The notes: generated by a model not told the origin, from the sequence alone. A stretch of 64,000 nucleotides of DNA from Ricinus communis (GCF_019578655.1 NC_063256.1:1612001-1676000), one strand, 5' to 3'. Positions 35,944 through 52,578 are shown, numbered from the stretch's first letter. Numbers and translations: made by a program.

Positions 35944-37640
35944 ATTAGTTTTGTCAGAGGAACATGCAAATGCTATTATCAACTGCAGAAATGAATGCAA
36001 AAGTTTGGTTAATAAAAATTCACTGCGGGACTCCAGGCTCAAAATAATGTCCTTGACAAAGTAGCAAACGTTCCGTAATTCAAGCCAAAGTAGTGGTTTG
36101 AGTTTGTCATTATAAAATGAACATGATCCCACAGTCACCACATAACAGAGAATTATCCTATTCTTATTCCCTTTTCAAATTTCCAATTGCAAAATCTTGA
36201 AGAGTGATAAATGTATTTACTGTGGTTATCAGGCGGTATGGGCCCTTTAGATACCATGCTATTCCAGTTCAAATAGAAACATAATGCATATGTCAGAGTT
36301 AGTATACTTATGAGGAACAGGTCTCATTGTTTTGTGGCTTAACTTTATTACAGAGACAACTTTTACTCATAGAGTCAAATTTTAAGCAAAAGCATAGCGC
36401 CTCTGCCAGTTAGAATTCTTCTTGAGCACATGAAATTAAGTTTTCTTTACAAGCCCCATCGCACTACCAAATTTATTTATTTCATATACCAATACGCGTT
36501 TCACATCGTTTCAGAAATATCTACATCGTTTTGACTTTACATTTTTCTTTTTCGAGTAACGGAACTGTAATTGATTGCCAATATAATGATGACAAAAAAA
36601 TCAAAAAAATTAAGCCAAGGATTACCTGCTGAGTTCCAGTTTTTCCTTATAGCACCACAAGACAGTTGGCCTGGCTCTGATGACAGCCTTGCTCAGCATG
36701 TAGTGTAGGTTCACTATCTGCAACATTTTAAGAAATTAAAAACGAGAATCATAATTATTTAAAAAAAAAAGAAAAGAACCGGATAGAATATCTAAAGCAA
36801 ATAAAGACCTGGTCACGAGACTTGTCGCCAATAAGAACAAACATAGACCGATGCCTAGCTTTTACTCCATTCTCAATCAAACTCCTAATGCGATCATCAA
36901 CTTTGATCTTTCATTGTGCACCTAACAACAAGAAAGCAGACAAATAAACATCTTGCAATTCTTTTTCTTTCTAAAAGTGTTGTACGCTTGAATTGCATTA
37001 GTAGTAATCTCCTCCCAAATACTCAAAACCGAAAAAAGAGATTTAAAAATTTATTAATAAGCAATTGGCATATATTACAGGCACACTCATGTAGGAGCAG
37101 GACTATTTTAGATCATGGGAAAGGAAACCAATATACACTGCTTAACTAGTTTTATGTTTGTAAAGCGTGCTTAGAGACTCCGTAATTCTTGGATACTGAG
37201 GAAGAATGGAGTTGCAGATTGTGCTCCCTTTCTAATAGGAATTGCAGAGTGGCAAAGCCCGCGCAAGCAAATTTTTCGATCTCAAACCTATAAGTACTCT
37301 TGCTTTTTATATAACTGGGATAATTTTTTATTCTTTTAATAAAGAATGGAGATAATCACTTTTAACTCCTTAAGTTTGTACGCTTTGCACTAATAAATCC
37401 CCATAGTTTCAATTCTAAATTACAGATGAACTTGAATGTGATAGTTAGTAGTGACATAATTTTTTCCTAACTAGTCATTTGTCCTTATTTTATATGGTGA
37501 TTATTAATATTATTTTGATTATAAATATTAGTTTATAAATAAAAATTAATTTTTTTATTAAATATATTTTTAATTAAAATAAAATTAATATATACAATAA
37601 AAGTTCAATAAAGATGAAAAATCAGAATTAGTATATTAAT

Positions 37641-37690
37641 TATACTTATATAATATAATATTAAATATACTTATATAATATAATATTAAA
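37641..37690. repeat. Perfect 25-base tandem duplication
   Basis: Two adjacent identical 25-base AT-only-but-one-C units beginning TATACTTATATAATATAATA. No function is apparent. Confidence 0.85.
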
Positions 37691-38003
37691 TATATAATAA
37701 TTACATTAATTTTATCATTCATAATTATTATTTAATTAACTTGTAATGTATTAATTACAATAATGATAAAGAGTTGTAAAAATTAAATTTATTTATTTTA
37801 TATTTTAAAAATAAAAAATGTATTTAAATTTTATTTTATTAAATAGTTTTTTATAATAATAAGTTTCATCATTTAGAGATGCTTTCGGTGGTGCTGTTGA
37901 AAAAATAAAATAAAAAGAATTGATGTCTTTGTGAAGGGTGGCCGTGAGGAGTTGCCGATTCTATTTCTGAAAATTTCTTATAAGAGTTGCAGAGAGGCAA
38001 GCC

Positions 38004-38094
38004 AGCCCAGCCCAGTTTAAGAGAAGCCCAGACTCTGATCACTTGTTACTAGCAGTTATTATCAGCCTAGCCCAATTTATATAAGCTCAGCCCA
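38004..38094. promoter_or_regulatory. Cluster of five AGCCCA (site II-like TGGGCT) motifs
   Basis: AGCCCA occurs at 38004, 38009, 38025, 38069 and 38089. TGGGC(C/T) site II elements are known TCP-bound motifs of plant growth-related and ribosome-biogenesis genes. The cluster lies about 0.6-0.7 kb upstream of the kinase start and about 1.1 kb upstream of the divergent NAT10-like pseudogene, so either could be the target. Confidence 0.45.
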
Positions 38095-38709
38095 ACAGGG
38101 TCAATAATTGCGCAGTCCAGAACCGTCAATGACCAGTCAAATCCATCCGAATATTCTTCTCGCATGGCATCCATCTTTGTCTCAAAATCCCTTTCTCGTA
38201 AATACTCTAAAAAATTTCATCAAAAACATTACACAAAAGCATCACTAACCGTCCGATCACCATAATGGGAGATCAACGGTTATAAATCTCCATTTGACTA
38301 AAGTACAAAAAAAGTTGAAGCTTGGAATGATTGGCCTTTGGTCGAGCTTTGACCACGAGAAAAAATCAAAACCAGGAAAAAACGGAGAAAAAGAAAAAGA
38401 AAAGAAGAGAGAGAGAGAGAGAGAGAACGTAAAATCAAGGGAATTTGTTGTGCTTGCTTGAATTTTTCTTTTTGGGTTTCATAATTTTTTGTTTGTGTTT
38501 CAAAATTCCTTCTCTCTCACTCTGTTCAACGCGGAGGAGAGAGAAGGCTTTTGAGTTTGTAATTCTCTTCTGCATGTGAACCGGGTTTTAAAATTATTAT
38601 TTTTTTGTTGAGAAATTTTGAGCTCTTTTTTCTTTTTTTCTGTTGTGTGTGTGTGTGGTTTGGGGATTGAAAGCGAAATTAGGGTTCGGGTTTTGGGGAG
38701 ACAGAAAAG

Positions 38710-43610
<4,901 letters not shown>

Positions 43611-45109
43611 ATCTGAAAAGTTGAAATCTGTAGAGGTTGCAACATGAGTTTTTGTATGCTTAGACACCGAAGCACGCCATTCTGCCTGCACCATATCTTG
43701 AGGCTCGAGCATTTTTCGACCTTCACTTGGGTGGTTAAGTATAGATAATAGAGAGTTTTGACACATCATTGGCTGGTGGATAGAGATGTCCATAAGACAT
43801 CGTGATGTAGCTGCAGATTGTAGTATCCAGTTGTGGATGGGGTTGCATGGCAATGAAGTTCCAACTTCTGAGATTTGATTTATTTAGAATATGGTGTGTT
43901 ATAGGCCTCCGAGGAGTGTAAGATGAGTCACGATTACGTTTACCATGCTTCTCAAAAATAGTGTATGGGCATTCCTTAAGGATAACAGCTAATTAGATCA
44001 TTTAGATGAATCAGGATGTCTTTGTACATCTTCCCCGTGTCCATTTTTTCTTTTCTAATTTTTATTTTGGTTGTATATTGAAATTCAAATGACTGGGTTC
44101 CATGCCGTTTTTCTAACCATTTCCACTTTATCAGTGCCTTCTTTAGGCTATTCAGATGTAGGAAAAATGAGAATGCACTTCTCAAGTGAAAGTTAGCGTC
44201 AATTTAAGGGGGTAGTATGCACTGCTGTCTGTTCAGCATAGACAAGTATCAAAAATGATGGATGGCTATATGTTTTATGGCCTCTCAGATTTAAGACAAC
44301 CTGTGAAGTTCTTCAATGGTACAGCAATACTACATCTTACAATCCTGGTGATTGGAGGAAGTCATACATTTATCTGCTCTGGTTCAATTCCTTGTGTGCC
44401 CTTTTTCCTCTTAACTGACAATAAACTAAAAGAAGTCGAAGAACAAATTTTTATACTTAATATGCACATCTTGGAACTCAAAACAATGTCTCAGATTGAA
44501 TTCTATTGTGGAACAAATATTGTCGAACAACAATCACTTTGGTCAGAAATATGAGTCTAATTACTATGATATAACCAAAGCTACAAGTTGGAAAGATGAG
44601 AGAGTTTCTCAAGCATGAACAAGAATCCCAGTCTTCGCCTTTTGTAGAGCAACAGTTGGAGAAATAATTGCAATAGAACAACAATTTGCTGAATCTTAGA
44701 CGAGATGCGTTTATACTGGAGGCCAGTGAATTTAATATAAGAAAATTTCGAACCAGCTAGGGAGATTCTCCAAGCAGTAGCATCCAAGATTGCTGTCATT
44801 ATCTTATCCAATCAGCTGTCCAGTGATCTGTCGGAGCACTAATTCTCCGGGAGGTTGTATTGGATTTTAATGAGTCGACGTTTGTTGGTTGTTGTTCAAC
44901 CCTAACGCACTGAAATATATGTGAAGATGGCAGCTGCTTAAACCATTTGTGTGATGCACCTTACCAAATTATACATAATAGACAAACGGTTTTGAGAATG
45001 GCTGGAGGTGCAGGATTAAAGCGGCCTAAATAGCACCAGGAATCATCTTTTCGATTTCCAGTCCATAAAATGGCAGGCGGAGAGGAGAAAATAATAAAGG
45101 ATCAACCTC
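43611..45109. other. Convergent region between the kinase and PPR genes
   Basis: The first few hundred bases are probably the kinase 3' untranslated region, and the last part that of the minus-strand PPR gene. Short frames in between (for example 44255-44554) show no recognisable domain, and I see no gene. Confidence 0.55.
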
Positions 45110-47545
45110 CTACCAGTAATCTCCACATGAACATTTTCCTTCCCTGAAATGATGGAAACAATTCGAGTCCCTTAAAATGATATGGCGAAGATATGCCCTT
45201 GATATGTATTTCATGGCAGTATGGCAATCACCGCAAACCCTGAGATTCTTGAAAATACGAATTGGTGCTCCCTGTGGCACAGTGAGAAGCCCAAATGCAA
45301 TAGCCAACTTCTCACTGTGATAAGCTAGACCGAGCTCTTTACCTTCTTTATCCAAGTCATGAAGTGCAAAATTCATGTCTGGCATATAACCAGCTTCCTT
45401 GATCAACATAATTATCTCATCTATCTTCAAATAGATCCGGGTCATCATTGGATGACTTCTATCTTCTGACATAAAGGTGTATACTTTGCTGTGCAACTCT
45501 ATCCAACTGCACCCCGGTTCCTTACTAATCCCTTTGGATTTCATCAATCTCCTGACTTTTGCAGCCTCTTCCCATCTGCCAGCAAGGGCATACATATTAG
45601 ATAACATTACATAAGGCATGGAATTCGTGGGTTCCAATTCAAAGAGGTTGTTTGCAGCCATCTCTCCCAGGTCAAGCTCCCCATGTACTCTGCACGCAGC
45701 AAGAATCGCCTTCCAAACAGTTGCGTCTGGTTCCACAACCATTTGATTAAGTAATTGCTTGGCCTCAGCAAGTTTTCCCGAGCGTCCATAAAGGTCAATC
45801 ATACAAGCATAGTGTTGAGGACCCGGTTTGATACCATATTCTTTGTCCATAGATTCAAAATAGCGGCGACCATCTTCCACAAGACCAGTATGGCTGCAAG
45901 CAAATAGTAAACCAATAAATGTAATGAAGTCTGGTTTTGTGCCAGTTGCAATCATTTGATCATAAAAATGTAGAGAATCCTTTCCTCTACCATTCTGTGC
46001 ATATCCAACTATTAGAGCAGTCCAACTGATGACGTCCCGTATTTGCATGGAGTCAAAGACATAATTGGCATCTTCTATGCCTCCGCACTTTGCATACATT
46101 GTCACAAGAGAGTTATCTATTGATAAGGAAGAACAAAGACCAGATTTAAGAATAGTTGCATGAACCTGCTGACCAAATTCCGTAACTGTCAGTTCCGCAC
46201 AAGCACTTAAAACACTGGCAAGGACAATTTGGTCAGGACAGACACCTGCAATTCTCATGTCACAAAACAGCTTGATAGCGTCTTCATAAGAGCCATTATA
46301 TGAGTATCCTGTAACCAGGGAGGTCCAAGAGACAACATCCTTGTCTGGCATCTGGTTAAATACCGTAAATGCATAATCTAAGTTTCCTTGCTTAGCATAC
46401 ATGTCAACAAGGGCATTGTTCACAAGCGTGTATGCCCCGAATCCGGTTTTGATAATCAAACAATGGGCAGACTTTGCACTTTGTATATCCTTCATCGACG
46501 CAAAAGAATTTAACACTGATGGATATGTGTAGTCATCAATCTTTATATCTCTTGCATGCATCTCGTTAAACAAAGATAAAGCTTCCGCTTCAAATCCCTC
46601 CCTCACACACCCCACTATCATCGAGTTCCAGGAAACCACATCATTAACCTCCATATTCTCCAATACTCTGTTTGCGCTATTCAAGTCTCGACATTTTGCA
46701 TACATATCAACCAATGCACTTTGGACAAAAATATTAGCACCGAAACCACTTCTAACTATGCAACCATGCACTTGAACCCCAAAAACATGATCCGAAACTG
46801 CCCCACAAGCTGTCAAAATGCTAGGAAATGTAAATTGGTTGGACTCAACCCCTTCAGCTCTCATGTCCCGAAAACACTTGATTGCTCTGAATCCATCTCC
46901 ATTATGAGAATACCCAGTAAGCATAGCTGTCCATGTTGCATGATTCTTGCTATCAGCCACCATTTCAAAAATATATTCAGCTTCTGAAATGCATTCACAC
47001 TTAGCATACAAATCAACAAGACTGGTGACAACAAAAACATTCGCATCAAGTCGAGTTTTTATAGCATAGCCATGTATCCGCTCCCCTTTTTGAAGAAATC
47101 CCGTTCTTGAGCACAATCTAAGAATACTCCCTAACGTGTAGTGGTTAGGTCTTTGTCCTTCAAACTGCATTTGCAAATATAACTCAAAAGCTTCAATATC
47201 AAACTCATATTTACAGAACCCAGATATAAGACTAGACCATGTAATTGAACTCTTCAATGGGGCCTCACAAAAAAGTTGTTTAGCATCAGTTAATCTTCCT
47301 GAATTGGCATAAGCAGCAATCATTGTATTCCAGGAAAACTCGTCTCTCTCGGGCAATTTGTCGAATATGTGGCGTGCTTCATCGATTCGACCACTTTTTG
47401 ACAAATCATTCAATTGTTGGTTTGATTTAATTGCGGAATAAGAAAATCCTGTTTGGCGTGCAATGATGTATGAGTGACGGGTAAGCTTTATTTCCATGAA
47501 TTGGCGCCTATACAAGTTTAAATTTCGCACTCTCTGCATACCCAA
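45110..47545 (-). CDS. DYW-class pentatricopeptide repeat protein (At3g61170-like position)
   Basis: An intronless 811-residue frame, usual for plant PPR genes. An Arg-rich N-terminus, possibly an organelle targeting signal, precedes a long array of P, L and S type PPR motifs (repeats of SWNTMI, NALVDMYAK, DVVSWTSL type) over about residues 40-620. The E and E+ regions follow (GCSWIELHSKVYTF). The C-terminal DYW domain has the cytidine-deaminase-like HSEKLAIAFGL, the zinc ligands CGDCHTAMK, and the ending HHFREGKCSCGDYW. Such proteins bind organellar RNA and specify C-to-U editing sites; the target cannot be read from the sequence. Several Met codons lie near the start, so residues 1, 3 or 17 could begin the protein. 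The next gene diverges about 1.4 kb away. Confidence 0.95.
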   Translation of the reverse strand: MGMQRVRNLNLYRRQFMEIKLTRHSYIIARQTGFSYSAIKSNQQLNDLSKSGRIDEARHIFDKLPERDEFSWNTMIAAYANSGRLTDAKQLFCEAPLKSSITWSSLISGFCKYEFDIEAFELYLQMQFEGQRPNHYTLGSILRLCSRTGFLQKGERIHGYAIKTRLDANVFVVTSLVDLYAKCECISEAEYIFEMVADSKNHATWTAMLTGYSHNGDGFRAIKCFRDMRAEGVESNQFTFPSILTACGAVSDHVFGVQVHGCIVRSGFGANIFVQSALVDMYAKCRDLNSANRVLENMEVNDVVSWNSMIVGCVREGFEAEALSLFNEMHARDIKIDDYTYPSVLNSFASMKDIQSAKSAHCLIIKTGFGAYTLVNNALVDMYAKQGNLDYAFTVFNQMPDKDVVSWTSLVTGYSYNGSYEDAIKLFCDMRIAGVCPDQIVLASVLSACAELTVTEFGQQVHATILKSGLCSSLSIDNSLVTMYAKCGGIEDANYVFDSMQIRDVISWTALIVGYAQNGRGKDSLHFYDQMIATGTKPDFITFIGLLFACSHTGLVEDGRRYFESMDKEYGIKPGPQHYACMIDLYGRSGKLAEAKQLLNQMVVEPDATVWKAILAACRVHGELDLGEMAANNLFELEPTNSMPYVMLSNMYALAGRWEEAAKVRRLMKSKGISKEPGCSWIELHSKVYTFMSEDRSHPMMTRIYLKIDEIIMLIKEAGYMPDMNFALHDLDKEGKELGLAYHSEKLAIAFGLLTVPQGAPIRIFKNLRVCGDCHTAMKYISRAYLRHIILRDSNCFHHFREGKCSCGDYW

Positions 47546-48937
47546 AAAAAAAAATGAAAGAAGCTTGGCAGCTCAATTTATGCTCATGAGAGATTATGAA
47601 TTCTTTTTGTTAATTAATTAAGTAAGAAATCTGAATAAAAAAATTGAGGTTTGAGAAGCAGAAGAAGCTTGAAAGTCTTTGGACGTGGAGAAGTGTCGAT
47701 CGCTCAAGTACGAGCAACCTGTCGTCTTTTCTCATGAGAAGAGAAGGAAATTATTAGTTGTGGTAGTGAGCAATCAGCCCATAGGCTACTCAATAACGAG
47801 GTTTAGTCCAATAGGTTACACCTATTCATATTCATGGGTATAAAATCTGGACACTGCGGTGTGGGGGGCTTACCAGTCGCATATTTTTCAGATTTGAACA
47901 TATATATTTTATCTTTAAAACTCGATCGTCATCTGAAAAGTCTTAATCTTAATTTAATGAAAATTTAATATCTCTCTTAATTGAGCAATTCTCGTGTCAA
48001 AGTTATTACAACCATCAAAACAGTAGTTCGGACAGCATAAGAAAACAAACCAAAAAGTGCTCTTTAATAATTCACCGTTTGAAAATATAGGTCCACTGAG
48101 AGCTGTTCAAAGGAGATAATGAGGGGAATGCACTTTCAGACTTAGCGGGAACACAAGTGACAAGTAAAATTTGTAAAATATCCAGCGTCGGCGTCAGGTA
48201 GAGATGAAGATACACGTGTCTTTTGTCGAACGAGGGTTTTCCCGTTTAAGCACGGTCGTCGTACGTCGGTTTCTTCTCTAACTTTGTCCATTGTCACAGC
48301 CAAATCAGTCACTGCTCTTTCTTCTACGGTTCCCACTTGCTGTCTCTAGTCTAACTCAGTACTAGTGTTTAATAGTGTGGCAAAGCGAGGGGCATTTGGA
48401 GCAGTGTTTGTTTACAAGAAGGGTATTTTTGGACAACAATTTGTCAATGAAACGTGGTCCTCTAAAGACGCGAGCAGTAATAAATCCAGATATCAAATCT
48501 CTTTCACTTGCTGTCCCCAACCCAACCATCATCAGATCATAAATGCTTTTTCTCCCTACCCATTCTACTTTGCTATTGCTTTCTTCTTTTCAAAATCCTC
48601 CTCACTCTTTATCCGCTAAATCTAAATCCAAATAAAAGAAAAAAGTGCCCGAATCCAAACAAAACAAATAACTATACATCTAAACTATTTGTTCGTACCA
48701 AATTATTATCCCCTTCAGATTCAGATTCAGATTCAGACACTTGCATCCAAATTCCAAAAACATATCCTAAATTATCAAACACTGTTCATGCCTACGCTCC
48801 TTCAAATTCAAATTTTGTTCTTCTTGCCTTTAAAACTAAAAAACCTAAATCAGATGAGTTCTTAACATCAAAACCTTTGTTAATTAATCACTAGGCTTTC
48901 TCCGATTGGGAAAATTCTTTGAAAAGAAAAAAAGAAT
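47546..48937. other. Divergent promoter region between the PPR and RING genes
   Basis: It serves two start codons facing away from each other. A pyrimidine-rich and CAAA-rich stretch at 48500-48900 is probably the RING gene leader. Open frames here (48142-48336 minus, 48365-48619 and 48508-48894 plus) have no recognisable domain. Confidence 0.5.
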
Positions 48938-51900
48938 ATGGCATCTCCGCAATCTGACTCCGTGGACATGTCACCCCTCCTAACCCACTCAATTGCCGAC
49001 CACCTCCTCCGTAGCCGCCGTATTTTACGGCGTCAGCCACCGCCTTTCCGTGGAGCTGCAGCTCGGCTTCTCCGGCGAGCAAGCAGCCGTCGCATGATGT
49101 TACGTGAACCCTCAGTTCGCGTTCGTGAAAATGCCGCTGAGCAATTAGAAGAGCGTCAAACCGACTGGGCCTATTCAAAGCCCATAATATTTCTTGATGT
49201 GTTGTGGAATTTAGCGTTTGTAGGAATTGGAGTCGTGGTGTTGGGATTGAGCGTTAAAGAAGAGCCTCAACTGCCATTAAGAGTGTGGATAATTGGGTAT
49301 AGTTTGCAGTGTTTGTTCCATATTGGGTGTGTTATTTTTGAGTATAAAAGGCGGCTTTTTGGAACTAGTGCCAGATTAGAAGCTAGTGATTCTACTTCTG
49401 TATCAGAGAGTGATGGTGGTGATTCTGTTGATGATGGAGTTGAACAGCGTGGCAATGATGGTGATACTTGGTAATTACCTAGTATATGCTTTTTTACCAT
49501 TCGTTCGTTTAGATAAAACTGAATCTCTGATCTTTTGCTGTGTTTTCTCAGTGTTGTAAAGCAACTGGAGTCAGCAAATACAATGTTTTCATTTATCTGG
49601 TGGATAGTTGGATTTTACTGGGTCACCGCGGGTGGTCAAAATCTTACAAATGATTCACCACAGCTATACTGGTCCGGTTTCTTTTTTTTTTTTTTGGTCA
49701 TTTTAAGAGTTGGTTGTGTTATGTATATGTCTATGCATTAACTTGTTTACTGGACCCTCTGTTGCAGGCTTTGTATTACATTTCTTGCTTTCGATGTGAT
49801 CTTTGTGATCATCTGTATTGCTGTTGCTTGCCTAATCGGTCTTGCTATTTGCTGCTGCCTTCCTTGTATAATTGGAATCTTATATGCCATGACAGATCGG
49901 GTAATTATGATAACTCCCCTTGTTGGCTCATTGCAGTGTATTCTTTCTTTTTCTTTCCACGTGCATAACATACATATGTGCATGCATGGATATTAACAGA
50001 AATTGAAGTCATACTGTACCTATTGTTTAGGCATTTGCGAATATCAAGTGAATGTTGAGGCAGTAATGGAAACAAGTTGGTGAATATCTACATTTATTTT
50101 ATGGGATATGTTTATTGAGCAATACATTTGATTTTAGGTGTATATTTGTGCATGGATGTGAAGTTTCTGATTTGAAGGCGAGTGAGGAACAATTATAGTA
50201 CTATAAGGACCCAGGATCACTGAAAATTTGTCTTTGCAGGCCTAGTCTTCTCATATTTTGATTGAAATTTAGAAATAGATCCAGGCCTCTGCATGTAGTA
50301 TTGTCTTTTCTTCTCTTCATGAAGATATTGAACTGAACCGATATTCAGTTCACATACGATTGTATGATAACCCAACTGCTGAACAACTGTCCAACTACAC
50401 CCTGGTAGCAGATAAAGCAATTAACTTGACATTCTGCTCAAATTCCTCTACCTTTGTTCAAGACCTCCCAGTCCTGCGTCATGTTTTTGATGAAAGCTCC
50501 ACAAGTTCAGATCCTGCAGGGTTAGAAACCTTCTTCCTCCTTGTATATACTGGTCAACACGAAACTAAAAGGCTTTGAGATGCAATAATTGAGATTTAAG
50601 AAGCAGTTGCCTAATATACAACTCAATTGAATGATTAAGGTTGAGATATTCTGGGTGAAATTTTTTCAATTGAATGATTAAGATTAGAGATTCTGCATGA
50701 ATTTTCTCACTAATATGCATGTTTATTGTGTTGGAGGCAAATGCCAATTCAGTTGTTCCTTTGTCCTAGATCACCATTAGTCCTTATTCAGGCATTCAGT
50801 TGTTTGGAACTGTTGAAATAGTTATTAAGAATAATTTATATTTAGCTCTCGTTTTGGATGAATTTTTAAGACCAAATTTATGTGAAGACCGCATGACCAG
50901 GAAACATTAAGGTAATTTTTGTGTTTCTTGTACCTTTGGATGCTGTCAGCTTGTTTAGTTCTGGTGGATATATCATTTTTAGATGGGGCATTCATCTTTT
51001 ATTTGGAGGCTTAAGAATTGGGTCTTGGTTAGAGTCTTTGGTTACTTAATTTGTGAACATTTTTATGGCACTTTGCTCCATGCATAGCAAGAATGCTTTT
51101 TAGTTTATGTTATGGGGTCATAGGATTTCTTAGTACATAAACATCCAGGCTACTGCTATTATTACTTTTGCTCCATGTTTTCAGTAAGTATACTGGCGCT
51201 GGTTTCATATTGCCCTTGATTGAAACAGGAAGGAGCAACTCAGGAAGAGATTGAACAGTTGCCAATGTACAAGTTCCGCAGGATAGGGGATTTTGAGAAA
51301 GTTAATGCTGATTTCCAAGCAACTTTTGGAGGGATGATGACCGAATGCGAAATTGATACTCCCACAGAACGGAGGCTCTCCCATGAGGATGCTGTAAGTA
51401 TTCCAGAAACAGAAGTTTTATCTTGCCACTTCTAAATTATCCATCACTCTTGAAAGCAACAGCTCACAATTCGACCATATTTACTTTCACTCAAATGGCT
51501 ACAAACTAATTGATGAAGTGAAAGAAATTAACTGGTTCATAATTACTGCATACAGGTATGACTACAGCCAGTCTTTAGACAATGAAAGAAATTAACTGGT
51601 TCCTAAATGCTACAAATGGGTATGACTGCAGCTCGGCAGAAGTTCCATCACTGGGCACAGAACACCTTTTTCTTTTTCTATTTCCTTTAGGTTCCTATTA
51701 ACAAAGCTGTGGTTGTTGAACTATATTTCCAAGCCCCTGCCTATTACTTTTCTAATAGTTATGTTGCTTGAGTTTAAGTCAGTCATTCTGAATTTAAATT
51801 CTATATATTGGGAAAGAGCTCTCTTGTTTCTTCTTTTCTAAAAGGATATGTTACAAATTGCAGGAATGCTGCATTTGTCTCTCTGCCTATGAAGATGGAA

Positions 51901-52040
51901 CTGAGCTTCGTCAACTTCCTTGTCAGCACCATTTCCACAGCACATGCATAGATAAGTGGCTTTACATCAATGCAACCTGTCCTCTGTGCAAGCTCAACAT
52001 TCTAAAGGCAAGCAACCATATTGCTGGTGGAGAAGTATAG
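48938..52040 (+). CDS. Membrane RING-H2 E3 ubiquitin ligase (At1g12760/At1g63170 family, At3g61180-like position)
   Basis: Coding exons: 48938-49470, 49552-49671, 49768-49900, 51229-51393, 51864-52040. All are GT-AG with agreeing phases, giving 375 residues. An Arg-rich N-terminal region precedes two hydrophobic spans ([20 protein letters not shown] and [20 protein letters not shown]), a Ser/Asp-rich loop, a third span ([12 protein letters not shown]) and a long hydrophobic segment in exon 3. The cytosolic tail ends in a C3H2C3 RING (about 319-360): [26 protein letters not shown] and CPLC. Such proteins transfer ubiquitin from an E2 and are membrane-anchored; the substrate is unknown. A non-coding copy of the last coding segment lies 0.4 kb downstream. 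Confidence 0.94.
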
Positions 52041-52419
52041 AAACTAGATTTTCCACAGGAGTATTGGATAGAGCTTCTCCAGTTGTGTTGCAATATGCAC
52101 ATCTGACCTTGTTGGCAGTGAAAACGTTTTTATGCTGGAGAAAGCATATCATCTCAGTGCAACTGTCAGTGGTTTTCGTGGTCTTTGTGCCTTTATGTAT
52201 ATGATCTCTTAGACCAACTATTAGATCGCATTCTCACAACCTGAGATGCGTAAACGGATTCTAGATTGTATAAATTTGGCTATTTTAGCATTTCTTTCAT
52301 TGGTAGAAAAAGGTGGATAGTCAAATGACAGAGAGGAAAAAAGAAAATTTAGATTTCTGCTGCACCTATTTTCATCTTTAGATCAACATTCTAAAGGCAA
52401 GCAACCATATTGCTGGTAA
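51992..52419 (+). repeat. Duplicated 3' coding segment of the RING gene
   Basis: A stretch of just over 30 bases from the final coding exon (TCAACATTCTAAAGGCAAGC and on through CATATTGCTGGT, about 51986-52020) recurs without mismatch at about 52383-52416. A shorter, altered echo (ATCGCTGGTGAACAAGTAAC) follows at about 52449-52469. The second copy is preceded by TTTAG, an acceptor-like context, and could in principle be an alternative last exon. Confidence 0.75.
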
Positions 52420-52578
52420 ACAAGAAACAAAAAGAGGGCAGTCATATGATCGCTGGTGAACAAGTAACAAAAGAAATTCAGAGCTCAGTTAAACCTGCTG
52501 CTTTCATCTCCATATCAGATGAGAGTGATAGACCCAACCATCACAAAGGTGCAAAATATCCTCATAGCTCAATTGAAA

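Larger units (their letters stand above)
20081..36914 (-). pseudogene. NAT10-like: RNA cytidine acetyltransferase (NAT10/Kre33 family) pseudogene, core deleted
   Basis: Identifiable exons: 36809-36914, 36626-36717, 23868-24036, 23651-23775, 22695-22866, 22314-22421, 22065-22198, 21889-21982, 20491-20617, 20343-20413, 20081-20269. They encode the conserved N-terminus (RSLIENGVKARHRSMFV), the RFNERFLLSLASCKAC segment and the Walker A region SSRGRGKSAALG. After a gap they encode only the family's C-terminal tail (ERQQIL, LNPESLQQYSI). The rest of the helicase domain, the GNAT acetyltransferase core and most of the tRNA-binding region are missing between 21889 and 20617. Intact homologues, which acetylate cytidine in 18S rRNA and tRNA, have about 1000 residues. 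Frame breaks are visible: one extra base just after the ATG, a two-base loss near 22853, a one-base loss near 23726, and shifts in the exons at 20491-20617 and 20343-20413. Introns are retained, so this is a DNA-level duplicate. Nested retrotransposons occupy intron 2. Confidence 0.85.
36915..38709. other. Intergenic region between the NAT10-like pseudogene and the kinase gene
   Basis: It is very AT-rich at 37480-37860, with a perfect 25-base tandem duplication at 37641-37690. From about 38000 it becomes promoter-like: five AGCCCA motifs (38004-38094), a GA run (38407-38427) and a T/C-rich leader before the kinase start codon. The two flanking genes diverge from here. Confidence 0.6.

Noticed and set aside
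36608..36630. Sequence resembling the start of miR169
   Set aside because: It lies at an exon-intron boundary of the NAT10-like pseudogene, mismatches the miRNA at several positions, and has no evident hairpin partner.
44255..44554. 99-codon frame downstream of the kinase gene
   Set aside because: No recognisable domain; it lies in likely 3' untranslated or intergenic DNA.
48142..48894. Three open frames between the PPR and RING genes
   Set aside because: They fall in the shared promoter/leader region, are poor in conserved residues, and match no family I know.
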